This document shows, piece by piece, positions 9,425 to 18,282 of a stretch of DNA of 64,000 bases. The notes under the pieces were generated by a model. That model was not told where the DNA came from and did not search any database. It was given only the letters and a program-made list of their open reading frames with translations. Numbering within the stretch: the stretch's first letter is position 1; the number at the start of each line of letters is the position of its first letter. Source of the DNA: CAWJPW01 sp963844845 (GTDB taxonomy: Bacteria; Acidobacteriota; Thermoanaerobaculia; Thermoanaerobaculales; Sulfomarinibacteraceae); assembly GCA_963844845.1 (NCBI GenBank), contig CAWJPW010000005.1:186001-250000 (forward strand). Direction: 5' to 3'. A program made the translations under genes and the position numbers.

Positions 9425-11131
9425 GTGCCTCCACTGCGAATCACGAGCCCGAGCGCTCCCGGTGGCTGTGGCCGTGTCTTCGTGACGCTGTTCTTCGGCG
9501 TGTTCCTCGCCGCCGGCCTCCTCTTTACAGGGATGCTCGGGCGCGAGGTCCTCGCCACCGTCGCCACCTGGACGTGGCAGACCGCACCGTGCACCGTGGT
9601 CTCCAGCACGGTGACGCAGGACGGCAGCAGCTTCGGCGTCGACATCTCCTATCGCTATCAATGGGAGGGCGTCGATCACCTGGGCACCACATTCACGCAG
9701 GGCAGCTACTCGACCTCCGACGTGTCCGCAGCCGAACGCGCGGCGGACCGCTACGCCGTGGGGGCCGAGGCCACCTGCTTCGTCGACCCCGACGACCCCG
9801 CACACTCGATGATCCGTCGCCGCTCGCTGTGGTTCGCCTTCACTCTCCTCCTGCCCCTCGTCTTCGTCGCCGTCGGGGTTGGTGGAATCTGGGGGGTCTG
9901 GCGCCGCAAGCCCACGACGCCGGCGGGAGATCTCCAGCCACTGGCGCCGGCAGCCACCCGCAAGAGTCGGGTCGCTCGTACCGCTCTGCTCGTCCTCTTC
10001 GGCCTCTTCGCGCTGGCGGGCGGTGTCGCCACCTACTTCATGCTGATCCGCCCGGCGGTGCGGGTGTTGGTCGCCCAGGGCTGGGAGGCGACGCCGTGCC
10101 GAGTGCTCTCCAGCGAGGTTCGCTCTCACAGGAGCGACGACGGGACGACCTACAGTGTGGAGATCCTCTACCAGTACGAGCTCCAAGGCCGGAGCTTCCG
10201 CGGGAACCGTTACGACTTCCTCGGCGGCTCGTCCGGTGGCTACGAGGGTAAGGCCAGGGTCGTCGAAGCCCATCCCGTCGGCAGCACAACGGTGTGCTAC
10301 GTGAATCCTGACGACCCCCACGATACCGTTCTGGAGCGGGGCTTTCGTGCCATCTACCTCGTCGGGCTCGTTCCGCTGCTGTTCTTCGTGATCGGCGCGG
10401 CGGGGTTGACGGCATTGAAGCGCGGACGCTTCTCGGGGCGCACCGCGAAGACCGCTGTACCCGGCGCGGGCGCGCCGGCATCTCCCGCTGCAAGCCCACC
10501 GTCCGCACCGGGACCGGTGGAGCTGCGCCCGCAGGCATCGCCGCTCGCCAAGCTCGCAGGCATGACGTTCTTCGCACTTTTCTGGAACGGCATCACCGGC
10601 GTCTTCGTGTTCCAGCTCGTGGGGGAGTGGCGCTCAGGGGCTGCCCCGTTGGGAGGAACGCTCTTCATGGTGCCCTTCGTGCTGATCGGGCTGGCCACCC
10701 TGAGCGCCGTCGGCTACTTCTTCCTCGGCCTCTTCAACCCCCGCCCGATCCTGCGTCTGCCCACCGGCTCACCGGCACTGGGCGACCGCCTCGACGTGGA
10801 GTGGGAGCTGCACGGCAGCGTCGAGCGCATCCGCACCTTCCGGATCGCGCTCACGGGCCGGGAGGAGGCGACCTACCGTCGGGGGACGAACACGCAGACG
10901 GACCGCGAGACCTTCGCCGACATCACGGTGTTCGAGAGCAACAGCCCCTGGGAGATGCGCCGCGGTCAGACCGCGGTGGTGATCCCTTCCGACACGATGC
11001 ACACATTCACCGCGCCGAACAACAAGGTCGTCTGGGCCATCGCCGTCCACGGCGACATTGCGCGCTGGCCGGACATCGACGAAGACTTCGCGGTCGACGT
11101 GCTGCCCAGACCGCTGGAGCTCGAAACTTGA
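9425..11131 (+). CDS. DUF3592-repeat membrane protein with arrestin-like C-terminal domain
   Basis: A 568-residue multi-pass membrane protein. Hydrophobic helices lie near residues 20-42, 138-160, 188-210, 302-322, 380-402 and 412-435. Two similar extracytoplasmic segments (about 45-130 and 215-300) each carry the DUF3592 pattern, with a Cys near the start (APCTVV, TPCRVL) and a closing CFVDPDDP or CYVNPDDP. After the last helix, residues about 445-565 form a beta-rich domain resembling arrestin folds. No biochemical role is known for DUF3592. The start is GTG 9425, taken because a -10 box sits 6 nt before it. It is the first gene of a tight three-gene operon with an arrestin-like protein and a P-loop ATPase. 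Confidence 0.75.
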   Translation: MPPLRITSPSAPGGCGRVFVTLFFGVFLAAGLLFTGMLGREVLATVATWTWQTAPCTVVSSTVTQDGSSFGVDISYRYQWEGVDHLGTTFTQGSYSTSDVSAAERAADRYAVGAEATCFVDPDDPAHSMIRRRSLWFAFTLLLPLVFVAVGVGGIWGVWRRKPTTPAGDLQPLAPAATRKSRVARTALLVLFGLFALAGGVATYFMLIRPAVRVLVAQGWEATPCRVLSSEVRSHRSDDGTTYSVEILYQYELQGRSFRGNRYDFLGGSSGGYEGKARVVEAHPVGSTTVCYVNPDDPHDTVLERGFRAIYLVGLVPLLFFVIGAAGLTALKRGRFSGRTAKTAVPGAGAPASPAASPPSAPGPVELRPQASPLAKLAGMTFFALFWNGITGVFVFQLVGEWRSGAAPLGGTLFMVPFVLIGLATLSAVGYFFLGLFNPRPILRLPTGSPALGDRLDVEWELHGSVERIRTFRIALTGREEATYRRGTNTQTDRETFADITVFESNSPWEMRRGQTAVVIPSDTMHTFTAPNNKVVWAIAVHGDIARWPDIDEDFAVDVLPRPLELET

Positions 11132-11511
11132 GCGAGCTGATCCTGCACCTTGACGGCGACCGCTCAGCCTTCCGTCCGGGTGAGGTGGTGTCGGGCACTC
11201 TCAGGTGGCGCCTGTCCGACACCTCCGAAACCCTCACTGTCCGCCTGCTGTGGTTCACCCAGGGCAAGGGCACGGTCGACGTCGGCGTGGTCGACGAGCA
11301 CCCGGTCTCTGCACCGGGACCTTCCGGCGAGGAGCCCTTTCGCTTCCGCCTTCCCGCCGGTCCCTACTCGTTCTCGGGGCGCCTGATCTCCCTGCTCTGG
11401 GCGGTGGAGGCGGCGGCTTCGCCCGACACGGTCGCTCGGGTCAACCTGATTGTCTCCCCTACCTTGGTGGAGGTGCTGGTGGGGCCGCAGCCGGGCCTGG
11501 ACGGTTCCTGA
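11128..11511 (+). CDS. Small arrestin-like beta-sandwich protein
   Basis: A 127-residue protein whose TTG start overlaps the preceding stop (TTGA), implying translational coupling; this start is inferred and a GTG at 11185 is possible. The N-terminal strand pattern FRPGEVVSGTLRW resembles the first strand pair of arrestin/Spo0M-like domains, and the membrane protein before it ends in a similar domain. No signal peptide or transmembrane helix is present, so it is probably cytoplasmic. Function unknown; it could be a partner of the DUF3592 protein's cytoplasmic tail. The P-loop gene starts 3 nt after its stop. Confidence 0.65.
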   Translation: MSELILHLDGDRSAFRPGEVVSGTLRWRLSDTSETLTVRLLWFTQGKGTVDVGVVDEHPVSAPGPSGEEPFRFRLPAGPYSFSGRLISLLWAVEAAASPDTVARVNLIVSPTLVEVLVGPQPGLDGS

Positions 11512-11514
11512 CCC

Positions 11515-12180
11515 ATGAAGCCCCGCGACAACCCCTTCGCGAGTCACCACCTCGAGGCCCTGCGGTTCCGGCCCGTGGGCACCTCCTGGGAGGAGCTTCT
11601 CGCTCGTCTCGACACGCTCGGTGGCCGAGCAGTCATCGTGGGTTCCCACGGATCCGGCAAGACGACGCTACTCGAGGCGCTGGCCGGCAGGCTCGCCCAG
11701 CGGGGTCTGCAGGCGAGGGTCGTGCGTCTGGAGGGATACGGCCCGGCTTTCCTGGGCGCCGGCCCGTTCGCTCCCTGCGACGCCGTGCTGCTAGACGGCG
11801 CCGACCGTGTCGGTTCCATCGCGTGGGCGCGACTGCGATGGCGGTGCCGACGGGCTGCCGTTCTGCTGGTGACGTCGCACCATGGCGGGCGTCTGCCCAC
11901 GCTTCATCATTGCGTGACGTCGCCACAGCTCCTCGCCGACCTCATCGCGGACCGTGTCGGTGGCCGCTCGTGCCAGCACCTGCGGCTCGCAGAAGACCTC
12001 CATCGAAGGCACGGCGGCGACCTCAGAGCGGCGCTGCGGGAGCTTTACGATCACGTTCGTGAGACGCCGGGGGGTGTCGGCGTCAGCTCAGTCGCTTTCG
12101 CACCGGCTGGCGGGCCGCGCGGGGCGGCGCCGCCGAGGAAAGCCGCGGCTCAGTGGCCACGGGGACCCCGAGAGCGCTGA
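11515..12180 (+). CDS. P-loop ATP/GTP-binding protein
   Basis: A 221-residue protein with a clear Walker A motif GSHGSGKTT (about residues 42-50) and a Walker B-like strand AVLLDGAD (about 89-96), so it binds and probably hydrolyses a nucleotide. No sensor or helicase motifs are visible and the family is not recognised; it is shorter than ABC or AAA+ modules. It follows the arrestin-like gene by 3 nt and is the last gene of the operon. Its final 32 codons, rich in Gly/Pro/Arg, overlap the 3' end of the opposing gene at 12083-12436, so the true C-terminus may be partly junk read-through. Confidence 0.7.
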   Translation: MKPRDNPFASHHLEALRFRPVGTSWEELLARLDTLGGRAVIVGSHGSGKTTLLEALAGRLAQRGLQARVVRLEGYGPAFLGAGPFAPCDAVLLDGADRVGSIAWARLRWRCRRAAVLLVTSHHGGRLPTLHHCVTSPQLLADLIADRVGGRSCQHLRLAEDLHRRHGGDLRAALRELYDHVRETPGGVGVSSVAFAPAGGPRGAAPPRKAAAQWPRGPRER

Positions 12181-12436
12181 GGGGGAGCCGTCGCAGAACC
12201 TGGCGGCCGTTGTGGTCGAGCACCGAAACGCCGGAACCCTCCCCCAGCTCCAGCTCGGCCACCTGGGACGCGCGGCCATAGCGCCGGCGAACCTCCTCCA
12301 CCGCCACCTCATGGGCGATGAAACGGGTCACGCCCAGCCTGGCAAGGCGTGCGACGAGCTGTGGGTCCGTCACTGACCCCAGCGAGGTCAGGATGAGCAG
12401 CGGTGCACGCTCGGTAAAGAGCACGTAGGCCCGCAT
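12083..12436 (-). CDS. Conserved small cytoplasmic protein
   Basis: A 117-residue protein beginning MRAYVLFTERAPLLILTS, with a following segment LARLGVTRFIAHEVAVEEV. I recognise the 'AYVLFTGxGPLxILTS ... FIAxE' pattern as a small conserved bacterial family of unknown function. The last 25 residues are low complexity. AAGGGGAT precedes ATG 12436. The gene is convergent with the P-loop ATPase gene and overlaps it by 98 bp tail to tail, and is divergent from the CDF-like transporter gene. Confidence 0.7.
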   Translation of the reverse strand: MRAYVLFTERAPLLILTSLGSVTDPQLVARLARLGVTRFIAHEVAVEEVRRRYGRASQVAELELGEGSGVSVLDHNGRQVLRRLPLSALGVPVATEPRLSSAAPPRAARQPVRKRLS

Positions 12437-12514
12437 GGCCGATCCCCTTTCGCCCTACCTTGAAGATCGGTCGTTCCCCTCTTGCCGTCAATGGCCGTCG
12501 GGCCGAGCGTGACC

Positions 12515-12523
12515 TGCTACCAT
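12515..12523 (+). promoter_or_regulatory. Extended -10 promoter of the CDF-like transporter gene
   Basis: TGCTACCAT is an extended -10 element (TGn followed by TACCAT) 21 nt before ATG 12544, upstream of its GGAGGA site. No good -35 is seen. Confidence 0.4.
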
Positions 12524-12543
12524 GTCGCAATCCTGGAGGAAGA

Positions 12544-13179
12544 ATGACCGCCGTCACAGCCACGAGCAGCGGACGAGACTGGCAACGCATCGGCCTCTGG
12601 CTGGTCGGGTCCACCATGGTCTACAACACGCTCGAGGCACTGGTGGCGGTCTGGGCCGGCGTTGCCGCCGGGAGCATCGCTCTGGTGGGCTTCGGCCTCG
12701 ACAGCGTCATCGAGCTCAGCGCCGGAGCGCTCCTGCTCTGGCGCCTGCGAATCGAGGCGACCGGCACTGAGGCTGCCGAGGTCGAGCACACCGAGCAGTG
12801 GGTGCACCGCTTCGTGGGGATCACCTTCTTCGCCCTCTCGGCCTACATCCTGGTGGACGCGAGCCTCGCGCTCCTCCATGCGGAGGCACCCCGCGAGAGC
12901 CTTCCCGGCATCATCCTCGCGACGCTCTCACTGCTGGTGATGCCACTGGTGGCGTGGGGCAAGCTGCGCGCCGCCCGGGCCATCGGCAGCCGGGCGCTGG
13001 CTGCCGAGGCAAAGGAGACCCTGGCCTGCTCCTACCTCTCGTTCACCCTGCTCCTGGGGCTCGGATGCAACGCTCTGGCTGGATGGTGGTGGGCCGACCC
13101 GGCTGCCGCCCTGCTCATGGTGCCGTGGCTCCTGCACGAGGGCTGGGAGGGGATCCACGGCGAGGACGACGACGGCTGA
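12544..13179 (+). CDS. Cation diffusion facilitator-like membrane transporter
   Basis: A 211-residue integral membrane protein with about five to six helices and the CDF-type segments GFGLDSVIELSAG (about residues 44-56) and AEAKETLACSYLS (about 151-163), where the family usually places its metal-binding Asp/His residues. CDF proteins export divalent metals in exchange for protons. It lacks the C-terminal cytoplasmic metal-sensing domain of full-length CDF proteins, and the second site reads Glu/Ala rather than His/Asp, so metal specificity is uncertain. GGAGGA lies about 5 nt before ATG 12544. It ends 2 bp from the convergent exonuclease gene. Confidence 0.75.
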   Translation: MTAVTATSSGRDWQRIGLWLVGSTMVYNTLEALVAVWAGVAAGSIALVGFGLDSVIELSAGALLLWRLRIEATGTEAAEVEHTEQWVHRFVGITFFALSAYILVDASLALLHAEAPRESLPGIILATLSLLVMPLVAWGKLRAARAIGSRALAAEAKETLACSYLSFTLLLGLGCNALAGWWWADPAAALLMVPWLLHEGWEGIHGEDDDG

Positions 13180-13181
13180 CG

Positions 13182-14048
13182 TCAGTCGCCACCTGCTCCA
13201 CTGCCGCCGACGAGGATCTGCAGGCGCTCCCACTCGGCGAGGAACTCGCACAGGTTGGCCTTCTCCTGTCCCAGTGTGACGAGCAGATCGCGGACCCGCT
13301 GCTGCTCCTCAGCGTACTCAGCCGCGGTGAAGTGGCCGGCGAAGTGAGCCACCCTGAGCCACACGAGATAGGTGGTGACTGCGTCCAGCTCGTTGTAGTC
13401 CACGATACGCTGCAGCTCTCCCGCCAGCCACAGGCCGGCCACCTGGTTGCCGTCGACGTCCATCTTGCCGGGAATCCCGGACAGGACCGCCAGCTCGTGC
13501 AGGGACGGCGTGCCCTTCCCCCAGCCGCCCAGCACGTCCCGCAGGTCGACGTGCGCTTCAGCGCTGCGCGCGAAGTAGTCGATGCCTTCCCACGGTTTGT
13601 CCGGTCGGGAGCAGAAGCCGGCCGCGCGGAGACCGAGGATGACGCCGCGCTGCACGAGGATCTTGAGGTCGGACTGACCGGAGTTGAAGCCTACCAACTG
13701 CGGTCGATAGCGTCCGACGGCGTCCAGAAAGGTCCCCACCACGCCCACCTCGGTAGCCTGAGCGTCGTCTGCCGGGTCCCGCGGCAGCGACATGAGGCGC
13801 AGGGTGATCTCACCGCCTGGCTCCACACGGCGCTCCACCGCGGCAATGGACACCACCCGGCACACAACCGTCTTGAGGAACGGTGTGGGATCCTCCTCAG
13901 TGGCGCCGCCGGCGAGCCACATGGCGTCCAGCACCTCGGCCGGGTCGGTCACCTCGTCGGGGACGCCGTAAAGCAGCCGACCTGCCGTCGGGTCGGGAAC
14001 CCACTCAGCGTCGAAGGCCCACACCCGGTCGGTGACGGTCTTGAACAT
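13182..14048 (-). CDS. PolB-like 3'-5' exonuclease (DEDD superfamily)
   Basis: A 288-residue protein with the exonuclease motifs in order: motif I AFDAEWVPD (Asp13, Glu15), motif II FNSGQSDLKIL (near residue 120) and motif III DYNELDAVTTYLVW (near 218). This is the stand-alone 'predicted 3'-5' exonuclease related to PolB' family, expected to remove nucleotides from single-stranded 3' ends in DNA repair or RNA turnover; the physiological substrate is unknown. GAGGAGG lies 8 nt before ATG 14048. It is divergent from ettA, and a TATAAT-like CATAAT sits in the shared 116-bp promoter region. Confidence 0.85.
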   Translation of the reverse strand: MFKTVTDRVWAFDAEWVPDPTAGRLLYGVPDEVTDPAEVLDAMWLAGGATEEDPTPFLKTVVCRVVSIAAVERRVEPGGEITLRLMSLPRDPADDAQATEVGVVGTFLDAVGRYRPQLVGFNSGQSDLKILVQRGVILGLRAAGFCSRPDKPWEGIDYFARSAEAHVDLRDVLGGWGKGTPSLHELAVLSGIPGKMDVDGNQVAGLWLAGELQRIVDYNELDAVTTYLVWLRVAHFAGHFTAAEYAEEQQRVRDLLVTLGQEKANLCEFLAEWERLQILVGGSGAGGD

Positions 14049-14164
14049 GCCGCAGCCTCCTCACTGGAGTCGAGACCATTATGCGGCATCGCGAACGCCG
14101 CCCCGAGATCAGGTCTTGACTTCCGGGGGGCGACGCCGTCACGCTGGCGGCGCCAGGAGGGTCG

Positions 14165-15850
14165 ATGGTCAACGAGCCAACCAAGGTGATCTACTCGATG
14201 AGCGGGGTGAGCCGCTTCCACGGTACCCGGCAGGTCCTCAAGGACATCTCGTTGGGGTACTTCTACGGAGCCAAGATCGGCGTGATCGGCCTCAATGGCG
14301 CCGGCAAGAGCTCGCTGCTCAGGATCATGGCAGGGGTCGACCAGGACTTCCAGGGTGAGGTCGTATGTGCACCCGGCTACTCGGTGGGCTTCCTGCCGCA
14401 GGAGCCGCAGCTGGATCCCGAGGCCAGCGTCCTCGACATCGTCAAGGAGGGTGCGCGCGAGGCGGTCGACCTCCTCGCCGAGTTCGACACCATCGGCGAG
14501 CGCTTCGCCGAGCCCATGAACGACCAGGAAATGAACGCGCTGCTCGAGCGTCAGGGCGAGGTGCAGGCGCGCATCGACGCGCTCGGCGCGTGGGATCTCG
14601 ACAGCCGCCTCGAGCTCGCCATGGACGCACTCCGTTGCCCGCCCCCCAAGACCCCGATTCGCGTGCTGTCGGGGGGTGAGGTGCGGCGGGTGGCGCTGTG
14701 CCGCCTGCTTCTGCTGCAACCCGACATCCTCCTCCTCGACGAGCCCACCAACCACCTCGATGCCGAGTCGGTGGCCTGGCTGGAGCGCCACCTCAAGGGC
14801 TACCAGGGCACCGTCATCGCCGTGACCCACGACCGCTACTTCCTCGATAACGTCGCCGGCTGGATTCTCGAGCTCGACCGCGGCCACGGCATCCCGTGGA
14901 AGGGCAACTACTCGTCCTGGTTGGAGCAGAAGCAGGATCGGTTGCGGCGCGAGCAGAAGGCCGAGAGCCAGAGGCAGAAGACCCTCGAGCGCGAGCTGGA
15001 GTGGGTCCGGATGTCACCCCGTGGCCGGCATGACAAGAGCAAGGCCCGGGTCAAGAGCTACCAGGCTCTACTCGCCCAGGAGAGCGACCGTCTCGCCCGC
15101 GAGCTGGAGATCTACATCCCGCCCGGCCCCCGTCTCGGCGACGTAGTCATCGAGGCGCAGGGGGTACGCAAGGCGTTCGGCGACCGCCTCCTGGTGGACG
15201 ACATGACCTTCACCATTCCACCGGGTGCCGTGGTGGGCGTGGTTGGGCCCAACGGCGCCGGCAAGACGACGCTGTTCCAGATGATCACCGGGCAGGAGAC
15301 GCCCGACGCCGGCCTTCTCCGGCTCGGCGACACGGTGGAGCTTGCCTACGTGGACCAGAGCCGAAGCACCCTCGACCCTGACCGCACGGTCTGGGAGGTC
15401 ATCTCCGAGGGCAGTGAGTCGGTTCGCCTGGGCCGTGCCGAGGTGAGCTCGCGCGCCTACGTAGGCCGCTTCAACTTCTCGGGCGCCGACCAGCAGAAGC
15501 GCGTGGCCGATCTCTCGGGCGGCGAGCGCAACCGCGTTCATCTCGCCCGGATGCTCAAGCAGGGCGCCAACGTGCTTCTTCTCGACGAGCCCACCAACGA
15601 CCTCGACGTGAACACCCTGCGCGCCCTCGAGGAGGCGATCCTCGCCTTCGCCGGCAGCGTGGTGGTCATCAGCCACGACCGCTGGTTCCTCGACCGCGTG
15701 GCCACCCACGTCCTCGCCTTCGAGGGCGACAGCCGTGTGCTTTTCTTCGATGGCATGTACTCGGAGTACGAGGCCGATCGCAGGGCGCGCCTGGGCGCCG
15801 CCGCGGAGAGGCCGCACCGTATCACCTACCGTTCCCTGACCCGGACCTGA
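14165..15850 (+). CDS. ettA: Energy-dependent translational throttle protein EttA (ABC-F ATPase)
   Basis: A 561-residue soluble ABC-F protein with two ATPase domains and no membrane segment. Domain 1 has Walker A GLNGAGKSS (about 42-50), signature LSGGE (near 176) and Walker B ILLLDEPTNHLDAE. Domain 2 has GPNGAGKTT (about 362-370), LSGGE and VLLLDEPTNDLD. The linker is basic and EttA-like (SPRGRHDKSKARVKSY). In E. coli, EttA binds the ribosomal E site and gates entry into elongation according to the ATP/ADP ratio. Length and linker match EttA rather than Uup or resistance ABC-F proteins. AGGAGGG lies 4 nt before the ATG. Confidence 0.93.
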   Translation: MVNEPTKVIYSMSGVSRFHGTRQVLKDISLGYFYGAKIGVIGLNGAGKSSLLRIMAGVDQDFQGEVVCAPGYSVGFLPQEPQLDPEASVLDIVKEGAREAVDLLAEFDTIGERFAEPMNDQEMNALLERQGEVQARIDALGAWDLDSRLELAMDALRCPPPKTPIRVLSGGEVRRVALCRLLLLQPDILLLDEPTNHLDAESVAWLERHLKGYQGTVIAVTHDRYFLDNVAGWILELDRGHGIPWKGNYSSWLEQKQDRLRREQKAESQRQKTLERELEWVRMSPRGRHDKSKARVKSYQALLAQESDRLARELEIYIPPGPRLGDVVIEAQGVRKAFGDRLLVDDMTFTIPPGAVVGVVGPNGAGKTTLFQMITGQETPDAGLLRLGDTVELAYVDQSRSTLDPDRTVWEVISEGSESVRLGRAEVSSRAYVGRFNFSGADQQKRVADLSGGERNRVHLARMLKQGANVLLLDEPTNDLDVNTLRALEEAILAFAGSVVVISHDRWFLDRVATHVLAFEGDSRVLFFDGMYSEYEADRRARLGAAAERPHRITYRSLTRT

Positions 15851-15899
15851 CCGGTCCGTGCCACGACACACCGCGGTGTGGACCGCGGGGAGGTATGAC

Positions 15900-16358
15900 A
15901 TGCGCCACCTGACAACGTCCGTGATCGTCGTCCTCGTCGTCGCCACAGCGCTCGCCGGCGGGCGCTCGGCGGGCGCCCAGACCACTACGCCTGCCGCGAC
16001 CACCCCCACCGCGACCGCCCAACGGGAAACGCCTCACGAGATACCCGGCCAGTGGCTCCGTGACGTCCAGAAGCGGCGTGACGAGATCGCCACGCGCCAC
16101 GAGGCCATGATGGTCCGTCTCGACGCGCTCTCCAAGACGATGAACCAGGCCACCGGGCAGGCCAAGATCGACGCCATGGCCGCCCTCCTCAACGAGCTCG
16201 TGGCACAGCAGAAAGCGACGCTTGAGAAAGCCGGGGCGCAGACCACGGGCCGCTTCGAGCCGGCGCGCCGGCGGCGGGTGCCGCCGGGCGCCCGCAACCG
16301 AGTCGCGCCAGCCTCGCAACCGACGCCGCCTCCGGACGGCAAGAACCCAACTCCTTGA
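15900..16358 (+). CDS. Secreted small coiled-coil protein
   Basis: A 152-residue protein with a signal peptide (about 1-26, cleavage near SAGAQ), a Thr/Pro-rich linker, and a charged alpha-helical stretch (about 48-112, EIPGQWLRDVQKRRDEIATR) likely to form a coiled coil. The tail is Pro/Arg-rich and disordered. It is probably periplasmic. GGGGAGG lies upstream of ATG 15900. It follows ettA by 49 nt and precedes the DUF2231 gene by 49 nt on the same strand. No family is recognised. Confidence 0.65.
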   Translation: MRHLTTSVIVVLVVATALAGGRSAGAQTTTPAATTPTATAQRETPHEIPGQWLRDVQKRRDEIATRHEAMMVRLDALSKTMNQATGQAKIDAMAALLNELVAQQKATLEKAGAQTTGRFEPARRRRVPPGARNRVAPASQPTPPPDGKNPTP

Positions 16359-16407
16359 GCCGTAAAGGCACAGCGATCGCAATGGCTGGCGTCACAGGGA
16401 GGATCCC

Positions 16408-16905
16408 GTGCTCGAGCTGCTGAGGATCTCTTCGCTTCCCAACCTCCACCCGGCGGTGGTCCACTTCCCACTCGCCCTGGCGCCGGCCGCCTTCCTCTTC
16501 GACCTGATCGCCATCGCCGTGAGGCGCCGGCTCTGGCTCGATCGCACCGGAACCGCGTTGTGGGTGATGGCCGGGCTCGGGGCGCTGGCCGCCTACCTGG
16601 CCGGGCTCAACGCCGAGGATCACGTCGCCGGCAGTCTCGCGCCCCGTGCCGAGGCGGTGATGTACGACCATCGTGACTGGGCCCTGCGAGCACTCATCAT
16701 CATGGGTGCGGCGGTGTTCCTCCGCCTCCTCGTGGCCTGGCGGGAGCGCGGACGCGGCCACGTCGCCGTCACGCCCCTCCGCGCCGTTGCACTGCTGGCC
16801 GGCGCCCTCACCCTGGTGCTGCTCGTGGTCACAGCCGACCACGGCGGCAGTCTCGTGTACCACTGGGGCGCAGCGGTGACCCCGGTCTCCACGAGTGGTG
16901 GTTGA
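16408..16905 (+). CDS. DUF2231 integral membrane protein
   Basis: A 165-residue protein with four hydrophobic helices (about 18-40, 48-68, 90-110, 122-142). The N-terminal LHPAVVHFPLALAPAAFLFD is the hallmark of DUF2231, whose paired histidines within or next to helices suggest heme b or metal binding. A further His-rich end (ADHGGSLVYHWG) fits that idea. GTG 16408 is supported by GGGAGG 5 nt upstream. Function is unproven in the family; a role in membrane electron transfer is plausible. Confidence 0.8.
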   Translation: MLELLRISSLPNLHPAVVHFPLALAPAAFLFDLIAIAVRRRLWLDRTGTALWVMAGLGALAAYLAGLNAEDHVAGSLAPRAEAVMYDHRDWALRALIIMGAAVFLRLLVAWRERGRGHVAVTPLRAVALLAGALTLVLLVVTADHGGSLVYHWGAAVTPVSTSGG

Positions 16906-17148
16906 GTGGTTGGCCGAGAGCGGCCGGCACCACGCTGCACAGAACCGGCACGTGGAAACTAACCCTAGCTCAGACCTCAGGTTGCGCCAACGGGAGCGTT
17001 CGGCTAGCCTGAACTGTGGGCCCCCGGTCGCGGAGGCCCCGAATTGGGGGGGAGATGAAGCGCATCGACGGCGGCCGCCGGTTGTGCCGGTCGCGCACGG
17101 CCCCGACGAGCCGTGAGCCCTTTGTCCAGCCTCGTGGGTCGGGCTGCG

Positions 17149-18282
17149 ATGAGTGACCCGCGGCGCCACGCCGGCCTCCGACAGCTGGTGGAGCGTACCT
17201 GGGAGCGCAATCTTCTCTTCTCCGTGCTCGTCGAGCTTACCTATCGCTGTAACCTCGACTGCTTCTTCTGCTACAACGACGTCGGCCTCGGCGGTACCCC
17301 CCTCACCACCGACCAGTGGCTCGCCTTCTTCCGCGACCTCGCCGCGATGCAGGTCCTCAACCTCACCCTGAGCGGCGGCGAACCTCTCGCCCATCCCGAG
17401 TTCTTCCGCCTCGGCAGCACCGCCCGTGACCTGGGCTTCGCCGTGCGTATCAAGACCAACGGGCACGCGATCACCCGGTCCGTGGCGCGCCGCCTCAAGG
17501 ACGAGGTCGACCCGTTCAACCTCGACGTCAGCCTCCACGGCGCCAGCGCCGCCACCCACGACCGCCAGACTCGCGTACCCGGCAGCTTCACCCGGCTCCT
17601 GGCCAACCTCCAGATCATGCGCGCCGAAGGCCTGCGCGTACGCGCCAACTGCACGCTGACGCGCTGGAACGAGGATGAGCTGGAGGCGCTCTTCGCCCTC
17701 GCCGACCGGCTCGGCCTCACCCTCACGGTGTCCCCCCAGGTTTCGCCCCGCGACGACGGCGACCGCGCGCCGCTGGGGATTGCACCATCGCCGGCGGGCA
17801 TAGCGACGCTGTACCGCCTGCTGGCGGAGCAACGTCGTGTCCGGGTCGCCGACGAGGATCCCGCCCCGCAGGCGGCGTGCAGCGGCGAGCACCTGCCGTC
17901 CCTCACCACCAAGAACTGCGGCGCGGGCTCCGGCGGCGTGGCCGTGGATCCCATGGGCAACGTGCTTCCCTGCGTGCAGTGGCGTCGGCCGGTGGGGAAC
18001 CTACACGAACGCTCCATCAAGGAGATCTGGGCCGACTCGCCGCGCCTCGCTGAGGTCCGCGGGGTGACGGCCGCTGCGCGGGAGCACCGCGACCGCCTGG
18101 CAGCTGCACGCAGCCAGCCCACCCTGTTCTGCCCTGCTCTGGCCGAGACGCTCACCGGACATCCCCTCGGCGTCTACCCCGAGGTCGCACCTGAAGCGGG
18201 AGGTCGGTTCCCGGCAAGCGACGGCTCGGTTCTCCCGATGCTACCCGACCACGCCTCAATACCGTTCCTGCCCGAAGTGTGA
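17149..18282 (+). CDS. Radical SAM/SPASM peptide maturase
   Basis: A 377-residue enzyme. The radical-SAM cluster motif is CNLDCFFC (Cys34, Cys38, Cys41), followed by LSGGEPLAHPEFF, which binds SAM. The C-terminal part has SPASM-type cysteines (AACSGEH, KNCGAGSG, VLPCVQW, LFCPAL) expected to hold auxiliary iron-sulfur clusters. Such PqqE-like enzymes modify ribosomally made peptides. The stop overlaps the start of a 63-residue peptide gene, and a PqqD-like gene lies just beyond on the opposite strand, giving enzyme, substrate and recognition protein together. The start is uncertain: ATG 17149 and GTG 17113 both have weak ribosome-binding sites. A weak promoter (TTGCGC at 16982, TAGCCT at 17005) lies upstream. 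Confidence 0.9.
   Translation: MSDPRRHAGLRQLVERTWERNLLFSVLVELTYRCNLDCFFCYNDVGLGGTPLTTDQWLAFFRDLAAMQVLNLTLSGGEPLAHPEFFRLGSTARDLGFAVRIKTNGHAITRSVARRLKDEVDPFNLDVSLHGASAATHDRQTRVPGSFTRLLANLQIMRAEGLRVRANCTLTRWNEDELEALFALADRLGLTLTVSPQVSPRDDGDRAPLGIAPSPAGIATLYRLLAEQRRVRVADEDPAPQAACSGEHLPSLTTKNCGAGSGGVAVDPMGNVLPCVQWRRPVGNLHERSIKEIWADSPRLAEVRGVTAAAREHRDRLAAARSQPTLFCPALAETLTGHPLGVYPEVAPEAGGRFPASDGSVLPMLPDHASIPFLPEV

Noticed and set aside
11164..11649. Minus-strand frame opposite the arrestin-like gene
   Set aside because: No ribosome-binding site or domain; the plus-strand operon is continuous there.
17055..17156. 33-codon ORF ending at the radical-SAM ATG
   Set aside because: A G-rich stretch lies only 1-2 nt before its ATG, too close for a good site, and the Arg-rich product (MKRIDGGRRLCRSRTAP) has no RiPP-like features. 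A leader-peptide role is possible but unsupported.
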